Positions 47,779 to 55,569 of a DNA stretch of 58,655 nucleotides are shown here, one piece after another. Both the position numbers and the translations under genes were made by a program. The notes under the pieces are model-generated. The model ran no database searches and had not been told where the DNA came from. It worked only from the letters and a program-made list of their open reading frames with translations. Origin of the DNA: Chromatiales bacterium (GTDB lineage: Bacteria; Pseudomonadota; Gammaproteobacteria; Thiohalospirales; Thiohalospiraceae); the NCBI GenBank assembly GCA_026982395.1, contig JALSHD010000125.1:1-58655 (forward strand), given 5' to 3'. Numbering within the stretch: position 1 is the first letter of the stretch; the number at the start of each line of letters is the position of its first letter.

Positions 47779-48564
47779 CTATTTATATCCGCCCATACCT
47801 ATCGTATTGAAGCCTGAATCTACATAGACAATCTGGCCGGTAATGCCTGAAGAGAGATCCGAGCAGAGGAACGCCGCCGTGTTGCCAACCTCGTCGATGG
47901 TCACGTTGCGGCGCAGCGGCGCGTTCTCCTCCACATAGTCCAGCATCTTGCGGAAGTCGCTGATCCCGGCGGCGGCCAGGGTGCGGATCGGCCCGGCGGA
48001 GACCGCGTTGACCCGGATCCCGTCTGGCCCCAGCGAGTCGGCCATGTAGCGCACGTTGGCCTCCAGGCTGGCTTTCGCCAGCCCCATCACGTTGTAGTTG
48101 GGCATGGCGCGCTCGGCGCCGAGGTAGCTCAGGGTCAGCATGGCGCCGTCACGGCCAGTCATCATGTTCCGGCCCGCCTTTGCCAGGGCGGAGAAACTAT
48201 AGGAGCTGATCTCGTGGGCGATCTTGAAACCCTCGCGGGAAACGCAATCCAGATAGGGGCCTTCCAGCTCGCTGCGCGGCGCGAAGGCGACTGAGTGGAT
48301 GATGATATCGAGGCTGTCCCAGTAGTCGTCCAGCCGTTCGAATACAGATTCGATTTCGCTGTCACTGCTGACATCGCAGGGGATGGTGATGTCGGAATCC
48401 AGTTCACCGGCCATGTTCTCCACGCGGGACTGGAGTTTTTCATTCTGGTAGGTGAAGGCCAGTTCTGCTCCCTCCCGGTGCATTGCCTTGGCGATGCCCC
48501 AGGCGATAGAGCGGTTACTGGCGAGTCCAACGATGAGCGCACGTTTGCCGGTCATAAAACCCAT
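47779..48564 (-). CDS. fabI: Enoyl-[acyl-carrier-protein] reductase (NADH)
   Basis: A 261-residue short-chain dehydrogenase-type enzyme completing the fatty-acid elongation cycle. The N-terminus [20 protein letters not shown] binds [12 protein letters not shown] is the Tyr-x6-Lys active site; [10 protein letters not shown] follows. Target of triclosan-type inhibitors in other bacteria. It is divergent from the ABC transporter cluster. Confidence 0.97.
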   Translation of the reverse strand: MGFMTGKRALIVGLASNRSIAWGIAKAMHREGAELAFTYQNEKLQSRVENMAGELDSDITIPCDVSSDSEIESVFERLDDYWDSLDIIIHSVAFAPRSELEGPYLDCVSREGFKIAHEISSYSFSALAKAGRNMMTGRDGAMLTLSYLGAERAMPNYNVMGLAKASLEANVRYMADSLGPDGIRVNAVSAGPIRTLAAAGISDFRKMLDYVEENAPLRRNVTIDEVGNTAAFLCSDLSSGITGQIVYVDSGFNTIGMGGYK

Positions 48565-48709
48565 GATGCTATTCCTTTCTTGCTGGTTGATGCAGCCATA
48601 CAGTACGGCGTTTTTTAATGGGGATCAATGGGAAATTCCTGCGGTTTTGAAAGAGATGCATTATATTAGGTTTCGCTCTATAGTAATCCCTTTTTGAACG
48701 GATCGAGGC

Positions 48710-50584
48710 ATGGAACGGCGTTTTACAGTAAAAGATCTGCTGCTGTTTGTTTCGTTGGTGGTGCTGGCGGGGATGATCCTGCTGGCCATGTACATGGTGG
48801 ATCGCCAGTGGCTCAAGCTGGAGCAGATTCAGCGTACCATGCAGGAGCAGGCGGATGACCTGCGCGGCGTCCGCGATACCGTGCGTCTCCTCGAGCAGCG
48901 CATCGGCAACGGCCAGCTGGGCGCCGCGACCGATATCCCGGCGCAACCTGCCGGGCAGATTCCCGCCGCCTTCCAGCGCGCCTGGCAGGCAGCGCAGCAG
49001 CCGGACTACCAGCCGGGCGACTGGCGGGTGCTGGCCTTCGGTACCGGGCTGAAAACCATCACCCCGCTGATTTCGGCTGACGTGTATGCTTCTCAGGTGC
49101 AGGGCTATGTGCAGGAGTCGCTGCTGCTGCGTAACCCCGAGACGCTGGAGTGGGAGGGGTTGATCGCCCGTGACTGGCAGATCGGTGACGATGGTCTGAG
49201 CTTTACCTTCCAGCTGCGCGAGGGGGTGAGGTTCTCCGATGGCCGCGAGCTGACCGCCGCCGACGTGGCGTTCACCTTCGCCTTCATCATGGACGAGTCC
49301 ATCGCCGTGCCGCGCGCCCGCGCCTATTTCGAGAAGATCGAGAGCGTCACCGCCACCGGGAAACATGAGGTGGTGTTCCGCTTCAGGGAGCCCTATTTCG
49401 ACGCCCTGGCGCTGGCCGGAGGGATGTCCATCCTGCCGCAACACTTCTACGAGCCCTATCTGAAGGATCCCCAGAAGTTCAATCAATCCAAGGGGCTGCT
49501 GCTGGGCTCCGGGCCCTACCGCCTGAAGGACCCCGTCAACTGGACCCCGGATCTGGGAATGGTGGAGCTGGAGCGCAACCCCCGCTATTGGGGCCCGGTG
49601 CAGCCTCCCTTCGACAAGCTGCTGTGGAAGGTGATCGAGAACGACAGCGCCCGCCTGACCACCTTTCGCAACGGCGACATCGATGTCTACAGCGCCCGGC
49701 CGCGGGAGTACAAGACCCTGCTCGACGACCAGGCGCTGGCCGAGCGCACCCGCAACCTGGAGTACATGAGCCCCACCGCCGGCTACTCATACATCGGCTG
49801 GAACCAGCTGCGCGACGGCAAGCCCACCCGCTTCGCCGACAAGCGGGTGCGTCAGGCGATGACCTGGCTCACCGACCGCCGACGCATCATCGAAGAGGTG
49901 ATGCTGGGCTACGCCGAACCGGCCATCAGCCCGTTCAACCCGCGCAGCCGCCAGCATGCCCCCGCCCTGCAGGCGCGCAGCTTCGACCCGGCCAGGGCGA
50001 AAAAACTGCTGGCCGAGGCGGGCTATCTGGATCGGGACAACAACGGCGTACTGGAGGATGCCGACGGTCGGCCGTTCGAGTTCGAGCTGGTCTATTTCCA
50101 GGACAGCGAAGACACCAAGCGCATCGTCCTGTTCCTGAAAGACATGTACGCCCGCGCCGGGATCCTGATGCATCCCAAACCCACCGAATGGTCGGTGATG
50201 CTGGATCTGCTGGACAAGAAGAACTTCGACGCCATCACCCTCGGCTGGTCCAGCGGCGTGGAGACCGACATCTACCAGATGTTCCACGGCAGCCAGACCG
50301 TGGCGGGCGGTGACAACTTTATCAACTACAAAAACGGGCGGCTCGACAAATTGATCGATCAGGCGCGCGCCACCGTGGATGAAGAGAAGCGTATGCCCCT
50401 CTGGCAGCAGTGCGAACAGATCCTCTATGAGGACCAGCCCTATACCTTCCTGATGCGGCGCAAATCCATGGTGTTCATCGACAGGCGGATGAAGAATGTC
50501 CAGGTCACCAAACTGGGGCTCAACCTGCACAGCGTTCCGGTGGAGTGGTATGTTCCGGGACCGTTGCAGAAATATTCCCGGTAA
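48710..50584 (+). CDS. ABC transporter substrate-binding protein, family 5, membrane-anchored
   Basis: A 624-residue peptide/nickel-type solute-binding protein. Instead of a cleavable signal peptide it has a transmembrane helix (about residues 9-28) followed by a coiled coil (about 33-65), so it probably stays tethered to the inner membrane. The family-5 fold runs from about residue 105: RDWQIGDDGLSFTFQLREGV, GSGPYRLKDP, ERNPRYWG and LGWSSG. The gene is GC-rich with strong third-position bias, unlike the AT-rich genes inserted right after it. Its permeases lie 1.7 kb downstream; no ATPase genes are present. Confidence 0.9.
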   Translation: MERRFTVKDLLLFVSLVVLAGMILLAMYMVDRQWLKLEQIQRTMQEQADDLRGVRDTVRLLEQRIGNGQLGAATDIPAQPAGQIPAAFQRAWQAAQQPDYQPGDWRVLAFGTGLKTITPLISADVYASQVQGYVQESLLLRNPETLEWEGLIARDWQIGDDGLSFTFQLREGVRFSDGRELTAADVAFTFAFIMDESIAVPRARAYFEKIESVTATGKHEVVFRFREPYFDALALAGGMSILPQHFYEPYLKDPQKFNQSKGLLLGSGPYRLKDPVNWTPDLGMVELERNPRYWGPVQPPFDKLLWKVIENDSARLTTFRNGDIDVYSARPREYKTLLDDQALAERTRNLEYMSPTAGYSYIGWNQLRDGKPTRFADKRVRQAMTWLTDRRRIIEEVMLGYAEPAISPFNPRSRQHAPALQARSFDPARAKKLLAEAGYLDRDNNGVLEDADGRPFEFELVYFQDSEDTKRIVLFLKDMYARAGILMHPKPTEWSVMLDLLDKKNFDAITLGWSSGVETDIYQMFHGSQTVAGGDNFINYKNGRLDKLIDQARATVDEEKRMPLWQQCEQILYEDQPYTFLMRRKSMVFIDRRMKNVQVTKLGLNLHSVPVEWYVPGPLQKYSR

Positions 50585-50603
50585 CTATGAGCAATTTACC
50601 GTA

Positions 50604-50637
50604 TTGGCTGATGCAATTGTCTAGTATATATACTAGA
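50604..50637 (+). promoter_or_regulatory. Promoter and operator of the SocA-type module
   Basis: TTGGCT (50604-50609), 17 bases, then TATATA (50627-50632) form a candidate promoter. TCTAGTATATATACTAGA (50620-50637), an 18-base perfect palindrome, overlaps the -10 box. Such an overlap suggests autorepression by the antitoxin encoded 77 bases downstream. Confidence 0.6.
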
Positions 50638-50713
50638 ATTAAAATTGAGTGCCTTAGGCAATAACAACCATAACCCACTGATTCTAAATAAAACGAGGGA
50701 GAAGGTTAAGCGA

Positions 50714-51169
50714 ATGAATACGTTAACACATGACACAGTTGCTGACTTTTTTATTAAGTTCGCACACGAACATGGCGATTGCCTTACTAACTTAAAACTC
50801 CAGAAGCTGGTTTATTATGCTCAAGCATGGAATTTGGCGCTTTACGACAAGCCCCTTTTTGAATCCGATTTTCAGGCATGGGTTCATGGCCCCGTTTGTC
50901 CTGAATTATATGCTAGGTTTAAGGGTTATCGATGGAAGCCAATTACCGAGCAGCCAGATTTGCCTGAAATTCCTGAAAACGTTAAAAAACACTTGATAGA
51001 TGTTTTTGAGGCCTATGAACGATACTCAGGATATCAACTTGAACAAATGACTCATGCAGAGGCTCCTTGGATTGATGCTCGCGACGGCATCCCTCTGGAT
51101 GAAGCGTCTAATGCTGTTATCTCCAAAGAATCAATGAAGGATTTTTATTCTAAACTTGCTGGTGAGTAG
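50714..51169 (+). CDS. Panacea/SocA-type antitoxin (DUF4065)
   Basis: A 151-residue protein of the Panacea (SocA-like, DUF4065) antitoxin domain. TNLKLQKLVYYAQAWNLAL and FQAWVHGPVCPELYARFKG are the family signatures. Known members neutralise many unrelated toxins encoded next door. The ATG at 50714 is chosen because the domain starts there; GAGGGAGAAGG lies upstream. The gene is AT-rich compared with the transporter genes around it. Confidence 0.88.
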   Translation: MNTLTHDTVADFFIKFAHEHGDCLTNLKLQKLVYYAQAWNLALYDKPLFESDFQAWVHGPVCPELYARFKGYRWKPITEQPDLPEIPENVKKHLIDVFEAYERYSGYQLEQMTHAEAPWIDARDGIPLDEASNAVISKESMKDFYSKLAGE

Positions 51170-51174
51170 CTTCT

Positions 51175-51603
51175 GTGGCGCGAAAAAAAATCAAACCTAC
51201 AAGAATTGAACAGAAGTCAGCTATACACCCAACACCGCTCACTATAGATAATGAAACCATTCGATTCTCATTTAAACATTTATCTCTTAACCATCCGAAA
51301 TTTTCACTAGAACGTAAAACGCACGAATACTTTAAAAAAGTATTAGAACGATTAAAAAGCATATCTTCTCTTAAAGCCTCAGAGGTATTCTCAAGTAGAT
51401 CTCCATCTCTTAGAGCTCATCCTATCGAATGGAGCGATACAACTGAGCAAGGTGGTTTTGAGCATTTAAACGAGCAACTCCGACAAGTACCAGCTTATCA
51501 ATTCCAGATATCTGCAAATGAGCATGGTCGAGTTCATGGCTTCATACTAGAGAACGTCTTTTTTATCATTTGGCTGGATCCAGAACACAAATTGTATGAC
51601 TAA
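51175..51603 (+). CDS. Putative toxin paired with the Panacea antitoxin
   Basis: A 142-residue basic protein of unknown family. The C-terminus HGRVHGFILENVFFIIWLDPEHKLYD resembles the ends of RelE/HigB-like mRNA-interferase folds, but I cannot assign it. The start is GTG at 51175, five bases after the antitoxin stop. Function as toxin is inferred from the operon position and size. Confidence 0.62.
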   Translation: MARKKIKPTRIEQKSAIHPTPLTIDNETIRFSFKHLSLNHPKFSLERKTHEYFKKVLERLKSISSLKASEVFSSRSPSLRAHPIEWSDTTEQGGFEHLNEQLRQVPAYQFQISANEHGRVHGFILENVFFIIWLDPEHKLYD

Positions 51604-51675
51604 AGGTGCCTTCGTTGCAGCCATCCACCCGAGCGCCTACAATGTAATACAAAGTAATTTCGCGGAGATGGTGAG

Positions 51676-51939
51676 ATGGGCGTAACAAGTGTAAGACTGC
51701 AACCTGAAATCGAGGATCCGCTGGAGCATCTGTCGAAAAAACTGGACAGAAGCAAGAACTACCTGATAAATCAGGCAATCAAGGAGTTTCTTGCGCGGCA
51801 GTCGCTGGAGGAGCTGCGTTGGGGGGAGACCCTCGAGGCGATCGATTCCGTCAGGGCAGGACGGTCGATCGATGAAAGGGCGGTCAATGAGTGGCTCGAG
51901 AGCTGGGGCGGAGAGAACGAACTCGAACCGCCCCGGTGA
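51676..51939 (+). CDS. CopG-type ribbon-helix-helix antitoxin
   Basis: An 87-residue antitoxin. The N-terminal TSVRLQPEIEDPLEHLSKKL with NYLINQAIKEFL is the ribbon-helix-helix DNA-binding domain; the C-terminal acidic helix likely binds the toxin. The start follows GGAGATGGTGAG. Its stop overlaps the toxin start (TGATG). Confidence 0.86.
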   Translation: MGVTSVRLQPEIEDPLEHLSKKLDRSKNYLINQAIKEFLARQSLEELRWGETLEAIDSVRAGRSIDERAVNEWLESWGGENELEPPR

Positions 51940-52220
51940 TGAAAATATCCTATTCACCCGAAGCAGTTGCCGATCTGGTTCGCCTCAGGGAGTTTATCGA
52001 AGTGAATAATCCGGATGCCGCCCGGTGCGTGGCAACAGCCCTGAAGAGAGGAATCGGCCAGCTCAAGACGTTTCCCCATATGGGGGTAGAGGTTCCGCAG
52101 GCGCCGAGTCCCAAAATGGTTCGGGATCTGATTATCGGAAAATATACGGTTCGTTACCTGCTGCGCTCCAGTGACATCTATATTCTGCGTGTCTGGCATC
52201 ACAGGGAGAACCGCTTATGA
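51939..52220 (+). CDS. RelE/ParE family toxin
   Basis: A 93-residue toxin. ISYSPEAVADLVRLREFI, KTFPHMGVEVP and IILRVWHHREN-type C-terminus (YILRVWHHRENRL) match the ParE/RelE fold; the residue set looks closer to ParE (gyrase inhibitor) than to the RNase subgroup. It is coupled to the CopG antitoxin and forms the second TA module inserted in the transporter cluster. Confidence 0.86.
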   Translation: MKISYSPEAVADLVRLREFIEVNNPDAARCVATALKRGIGQLKTFPHMGVEVPQAPSPKMVRDLIIGKYTVRYLLRSSDIYILRVWHHRENRL

Positions 52221-52278
52221 CAGGTTTTGCGCCTGGATATTCGACATGCCGGTTTGATTACCTGCTGCAATCGTTCAG

Positions 52279-53661
52279 ATGTACAGCTACATAACCCGCC
52301 GCCTGCTGCTGATGGTGCCCACGTTGCTGGGCATCACCCTGGTGGTGTTCGTGGTGATGGCCTCGGCGCCGGGGGGGATCAGTGTGCAGAGTCTGATCGA
52401 GGGGCAGAATCTGGAGCCGGCGGCGAAGAAGGCGATGGAGGATTACTACAACCGCCTCTATGGACTGGACCTGCCGCTGCCGATGCAGTATCTGCGCTGG
52501 CTGAACAACGTCTCCCCCATCGGCTTTGTGTTCGACGAGCAGAACAACATCAGCGGCTTCGCCTTCACCAAGGGTTCCGATCTTGGCATGAGTTTCCGCT
52601 ACGGCCGTCCGGTGCTGGATCTGATCGAGGAGCGGGTGCCCATCACCCTGCTGCTGAACCTGCTCTCCCTGCCGATCATCTACCTGCTCTCCATCGCCGT
52701 CGGGGTGCGCGCCGCCACCCAGCGCGGCAAGTCGTTCGATGTCACCTCCGGGGTGGTGATGCTGGGGCTGTGGTCGATCCCCACCATGCTGGCCGGGGTG
52801 CTGCTGATCGGTTTCTTCGCCAGCGACCAGTACTGGCGCTGGTTCCCCACCGCCGGGCTGAACCGGCGCGAGGCGCTGGACATGCCGTTCCTGCCCCACT
52901 GGGGCTCGATGCTGGATGTGCTGCTGCTGTTCGCCTGCATGGTGATCGGCCTGCTGCTGTTCGTCCTGCTCAGCCAGCGCGGCGGGGCGCGGCTGCGCGG
53001 GCTGCTGATGGCCGCGCTGGGAGCAGGGCTGGGGGTGATGATGGCCGCCAGCGTGCGGCCGGAGGGGTTGTCGCTGCTGCATCTGCTGCTGGGCGCCGCG
53101 GGCGGGGTGCTGTTCGGCGCCATCGGCTGGAGCGACTACCGCGCCATGCGCAGCGGCTTCATGGGGCTGATCGGCGTCACCCTGGGGGTCCTGCTCTCCT
53201 TCCAGCTGATGCAGGGGGAGTTCGTGCGCGGCTTCCTGCTGGACCGTCTCTGGCATCTGGTGCTGCCGGTGCTCTGCTTCACCTACGGCGGGTTCGCCTT
53301 TCTCGCCAAGCTGATGCGCACCTCGGTGCTGGAGAACCTGATGGCCGACTACGCCCGCACCGCGCGAGCCAAGGGGCTGGGGGAGAAGGAGGTGCTGTGG
53401 GTGCATGTGTTCCGCAACAGCCTGCTGCCGCTGATCACTGTCTCCGCCAGCCTGCTGCCCAGCCTGCTGGCCGGTTCGGTGATCGTGGAGTCCATCTTCA
53501 GCATCGACGGCATGGGCAAACTGGCGGTGGAGGCGGTCAAGGGGCGGGACCGCGAGCTGGTGCTCTCCATCACCCTGATCAGCGGGCTGCTGACCCTGCT
53601 CAGCTACCTGATCGCCGATCTCTGTTACGCCATCGCCGATCCGCGGGTGAGCTATGAGTGA
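52279..53661 (+). CDS. ABC transporter permease, DppB/OppB type, enlarged
   Basis: A 460-residue inner-membrane permease, long for the usual 300-340 residues. The N-terminal YITRRLLLMVPTLLGITLVVF and the ABC-contacting YARTARAKGLGEKEVLWVH loop are standard. An extra region of about 120 residues (roughly 205-325) adds about three hydrophobic segments between the periplasmic domain and the core. GC-rich. The 3' end overlaps the next permease by 8 bases. Confidence 0.9.
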   Translation: MYSYITRRLLLMVPTLLGITLVVFVVMASAPGGISVQSLIEGQNLEPAAKKAMEDYYNRLYGLDLPLPMQYLRWLNNVSPIGFVFDEQNNISGFAFTKGSDLGMSFRYGRPVLDLIEERVPITLLLNLLSLPIIYLLSIAVGVRAATQRGKSFDVTSGVVMLGLWSIPTMLAGVLLIGFFASDQYWRWFPTAGLNRREALDMPFLPHWGSMLDVLLLFACMVIGLLLFVLLSQRGGARLRGLLMAALGAGLGVMMAASVRPEGLSLLHLLLGAAGGVLFGAIGWSDYRAMRSGFMGLIGVTLGVLLSFQLMQGEFVRGFLLDRLWHLVLPVLCFTYGGFAFLAKLMRTSVLENLMADYARTARAKGLGEKEVLWVHVFRNSLLPLITVSASLLPSLLAGSVIVESIFSIDGMGKLAVEAVKGRDRELVLSITLISGLLTLLSYLIADLCYAIADPRVSYE

Positions 53662-54838
53662 TATGGTCGAATCACCCACCCGCTCCGGACGCAGCTACAG
53701 CGCCCAGCTGCTGCGCGAGACCTTCCGCCGCTGGGGGGCGCGCATCGGCCTGAGCTGGATCGCACTGCTGGTGATCGCCGCCGTGTTCGCCCCGTTCATC
53801 GCCACCAGCCATCCGCTGCTGCTCAGCATCAACGGCGAGCTGCACAGCCCGGCGCTGCAGTTCCTCACCCCGGCGGATGTGATCCTGCTGGTACTGTTCT
53901 TCAGCGCCATCGTCCTGGCCCTGCTGCCGCTGGCCACGCGCTACAAACTGATTGCCTTGCTGGCCGTCCTGGCAACCACCAGCCTGCTCAGCTACGCACT
54001 CATCTCACCTCCCCAGCTGACCATCTACGAGCAGTACCGGGAGAACCTGGCGGCGGGAAAATATGACTGGGTCATCAACGCCCCGGTTCCCTGGTCACCC
54101 AAGGACTACCTGCGCGACATGGGGGACACCGGCCTGGAGCCGCCGCTGGCGAGCGCCGAGCGCACCCACTGGTTCGGCACCGAAGAGAACGGCGCCGACG
54201 TATTCAGCCGCATGGTCCACGCCTCGCGCATCGCGCTGGGGATCGGCTTCGTCGCCACCGGCATCGCCATGCTGATCGGCATCATCATCGGCGGGCTGAT
54301 GGGCTACTTCTCCGGCATCGCCGACATCATCGGCATGCGCCTGGTGGAGATCTTCGAGGCGGTGCCGACCCTGTTCCTGCTGCTCACCTTCGTCGCCTTC
54401 TTCGGCAGCAGCCTCTACATGCTGATGGTGATCATCGGCCTCACCAGCTGGCCCGGCTACGCCCGCTACATCCGCGCCGAATTCCTGCGCCTGCGCCAGC
54501 AGGAGTTCGTGCAGGCGGCCATCGCCTGCGGACTGCCGCTGCGCTCCATCCTGTTCCGCCACATGCTGCCCAACGGCGTCGCCCCCATCCTGGTAGCCGC
54601 CAGCTTCGGCGTCGCCTCCGCCATCCTCGCCGAAGCCACCCTCAGCTTCCTCGGTCTGGGGCTGGTGGACGACCCCTCCTGGGGCCAGATGCTCAACCAG
54701 GCGGTACAGGCCTCCACCTTCAACTGGTGGATGGCCGCCTTCCCCGGCGGCGCGATCTTTCTCACCGTGTTCGCCTACAACCTGATCGGCGAGGCGCTGC
54801 GGGATGCGTTTGATCCCTATCTGAACAAGAGTGGTTGA
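53654..54838 (+). CDS. ABC transporter permease, DppC/OppC type, enlarged
   Basis: A 394-residue permease partner, also longer than the usual 300. Extra hydrophobic segments occur near residues 70-115 (LTPADVILLVLFFSAIVLALLPL). WFGTEENGADVFSRMVHASRIAL, the RQQEFVQAAIACGLPLRSIL loop and GVASAILAEATLSFLGLG are typical. No ATP-binding DppD/DppF gene follows; they must be elsewhere or lost. Confidence 0.9.
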   Translation: MSDMVESPTRSGRSYSAQLLRETFRRWGARIGLSWIALLVIAAVFAPFIATSHPLLLSINGELHSPALQFLTPADVILLVLFFSAIVLALLPLATRYKLIALLAVLATTSLLSYALISPPQLTIYEQYRENLAAGKYDWVINAPVPWSPKDYLRDMGDTGLEPPLASAERTHWFGTEENGADVFSRMVHASRIALGIGFVATGIAMLIGIIIGGLMGYFSGIADIIGMRLVEIFEAVPTLFLLLTFVAFFGSSLYMLMVIIGLTSWPGYARYIRAEFLRLRQQEFVQAAIACGLPLRSILFRHMLPNGVAPILVAASFGVASAILAEATLSFLGLGLVDDPSWGQMLNQAVQASTFNWWMAAFPGGAIFLTVFAYNLIGEALRDAFDPYLNKSG

Positions 54839-55051
54839 TGCCAAGCGAACTTTTCTGGCACCCATGCTGGCCAGCGGACGCGGGCATGAGTATCGGACTG
54901 GATGCGTCAGGAGGAAGATAGCCGCTCTCCCGGCGACACCATCGTCGATCAGGAAAAGGAGCATCTGTTTCCCACGCTGAAGGTGGCGATTGTTCAGGTG
55001 AGTTATTCGATTTTCACCACCTGTGAAGATAGCCAATTACCGGGAAGCTGT
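54839..55051. other. Junction between the transporter cluster and the right-hand accessory segment
   Basis: About 210 bases with no supported gene. The composition shifts here from GC-rich to mixed. A short open frame at 54902 has no recognisable motif. No inverted repeat or attachment site was evident to me. Confidence 0.45.
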
Positions 55052-55560
55052 TTACTTCCATCGATAATGCACCTTGCATTTATTCAGCATCTTCCACGGC
55101 AGAAATCCCTCCTTTTGCATGCGGCCAACTATAATTGCTGCAGCAATGCCAATTTTTCCGGCAAATTTCTTGACACTCGAATAGGTGTTGCCAATGGATG
55201 CCGCCTCCTTGGCGTATCGGGGAGGAATCAGCAAATCACTGGCGAATTTGTCTGCCTCTCGCTCGTGCTCACCATTGAGGTCTTTGGTTTCGAGAAACAC
55301 CATTTTCTTGCCATGGAGCAGCAAATGGCCTGCCTCGTGAAAAAATGCGAACCAGAGATGATCGTTGGTCTTGTGGCGCAGGCTCAGCATCAGCAACGCC
55401 TTGTCGGGCGATAACCAACGGGTCGCACCGCTGGCCGGGCATCCCTTGGGCGCCGGGGCCAGCGCCACTCCCGTTGCCGCACAACGCTCAACCAGCCGTG
55501 GCACAAAGACTTTCCGGTAGTGGCTTGACAGCCCATATTCTGTCCCGACCCTTGAGCTCT
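55052..55560 (-). pseudogene. ImmA/IrrE metallopeptidase domain, 5'-truncated remnant
   Basis: Reading leftwards, HEAGHLLLHGKK is the HExxH zinc motif of ImmA/IrrE proteases. GEHEREADKFASDLLIP is the second conserved stretch. Related full-length proteins carry an N-terminal XRE/HigA-type helix-turn-helix. Here the frame runs back through RKVFVPRLVERCAATG to a TGA at about 55561 without reaching one. A GTG at 55504 would give 150 residues, so a shortened product is possible. I read it as a remnant of a larger antitoxin-like regulator. Confidence 0.66.
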
Positions 55561-55569
55561 CGCAACACT

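Noticed and set aside
49588-50530. Two overlapping open frames inside the binding protein gene
   Set aside because: Shadow frames of a GC-rich gene; the translated sequences lack any family motif.
52258-53679. Long open frames on both strands across the first ABC permease gene
   Set aside because: High GC at third positions leaves antisense and shifted frames open; only the frame at 52279 has the permease motifs and membrane helices.
54095-55036. Long - strand open frame over the second permease
   Set aside because: Composition is His/Asp/Gln-rich with no domain, and it is antisense to a well supported permease.
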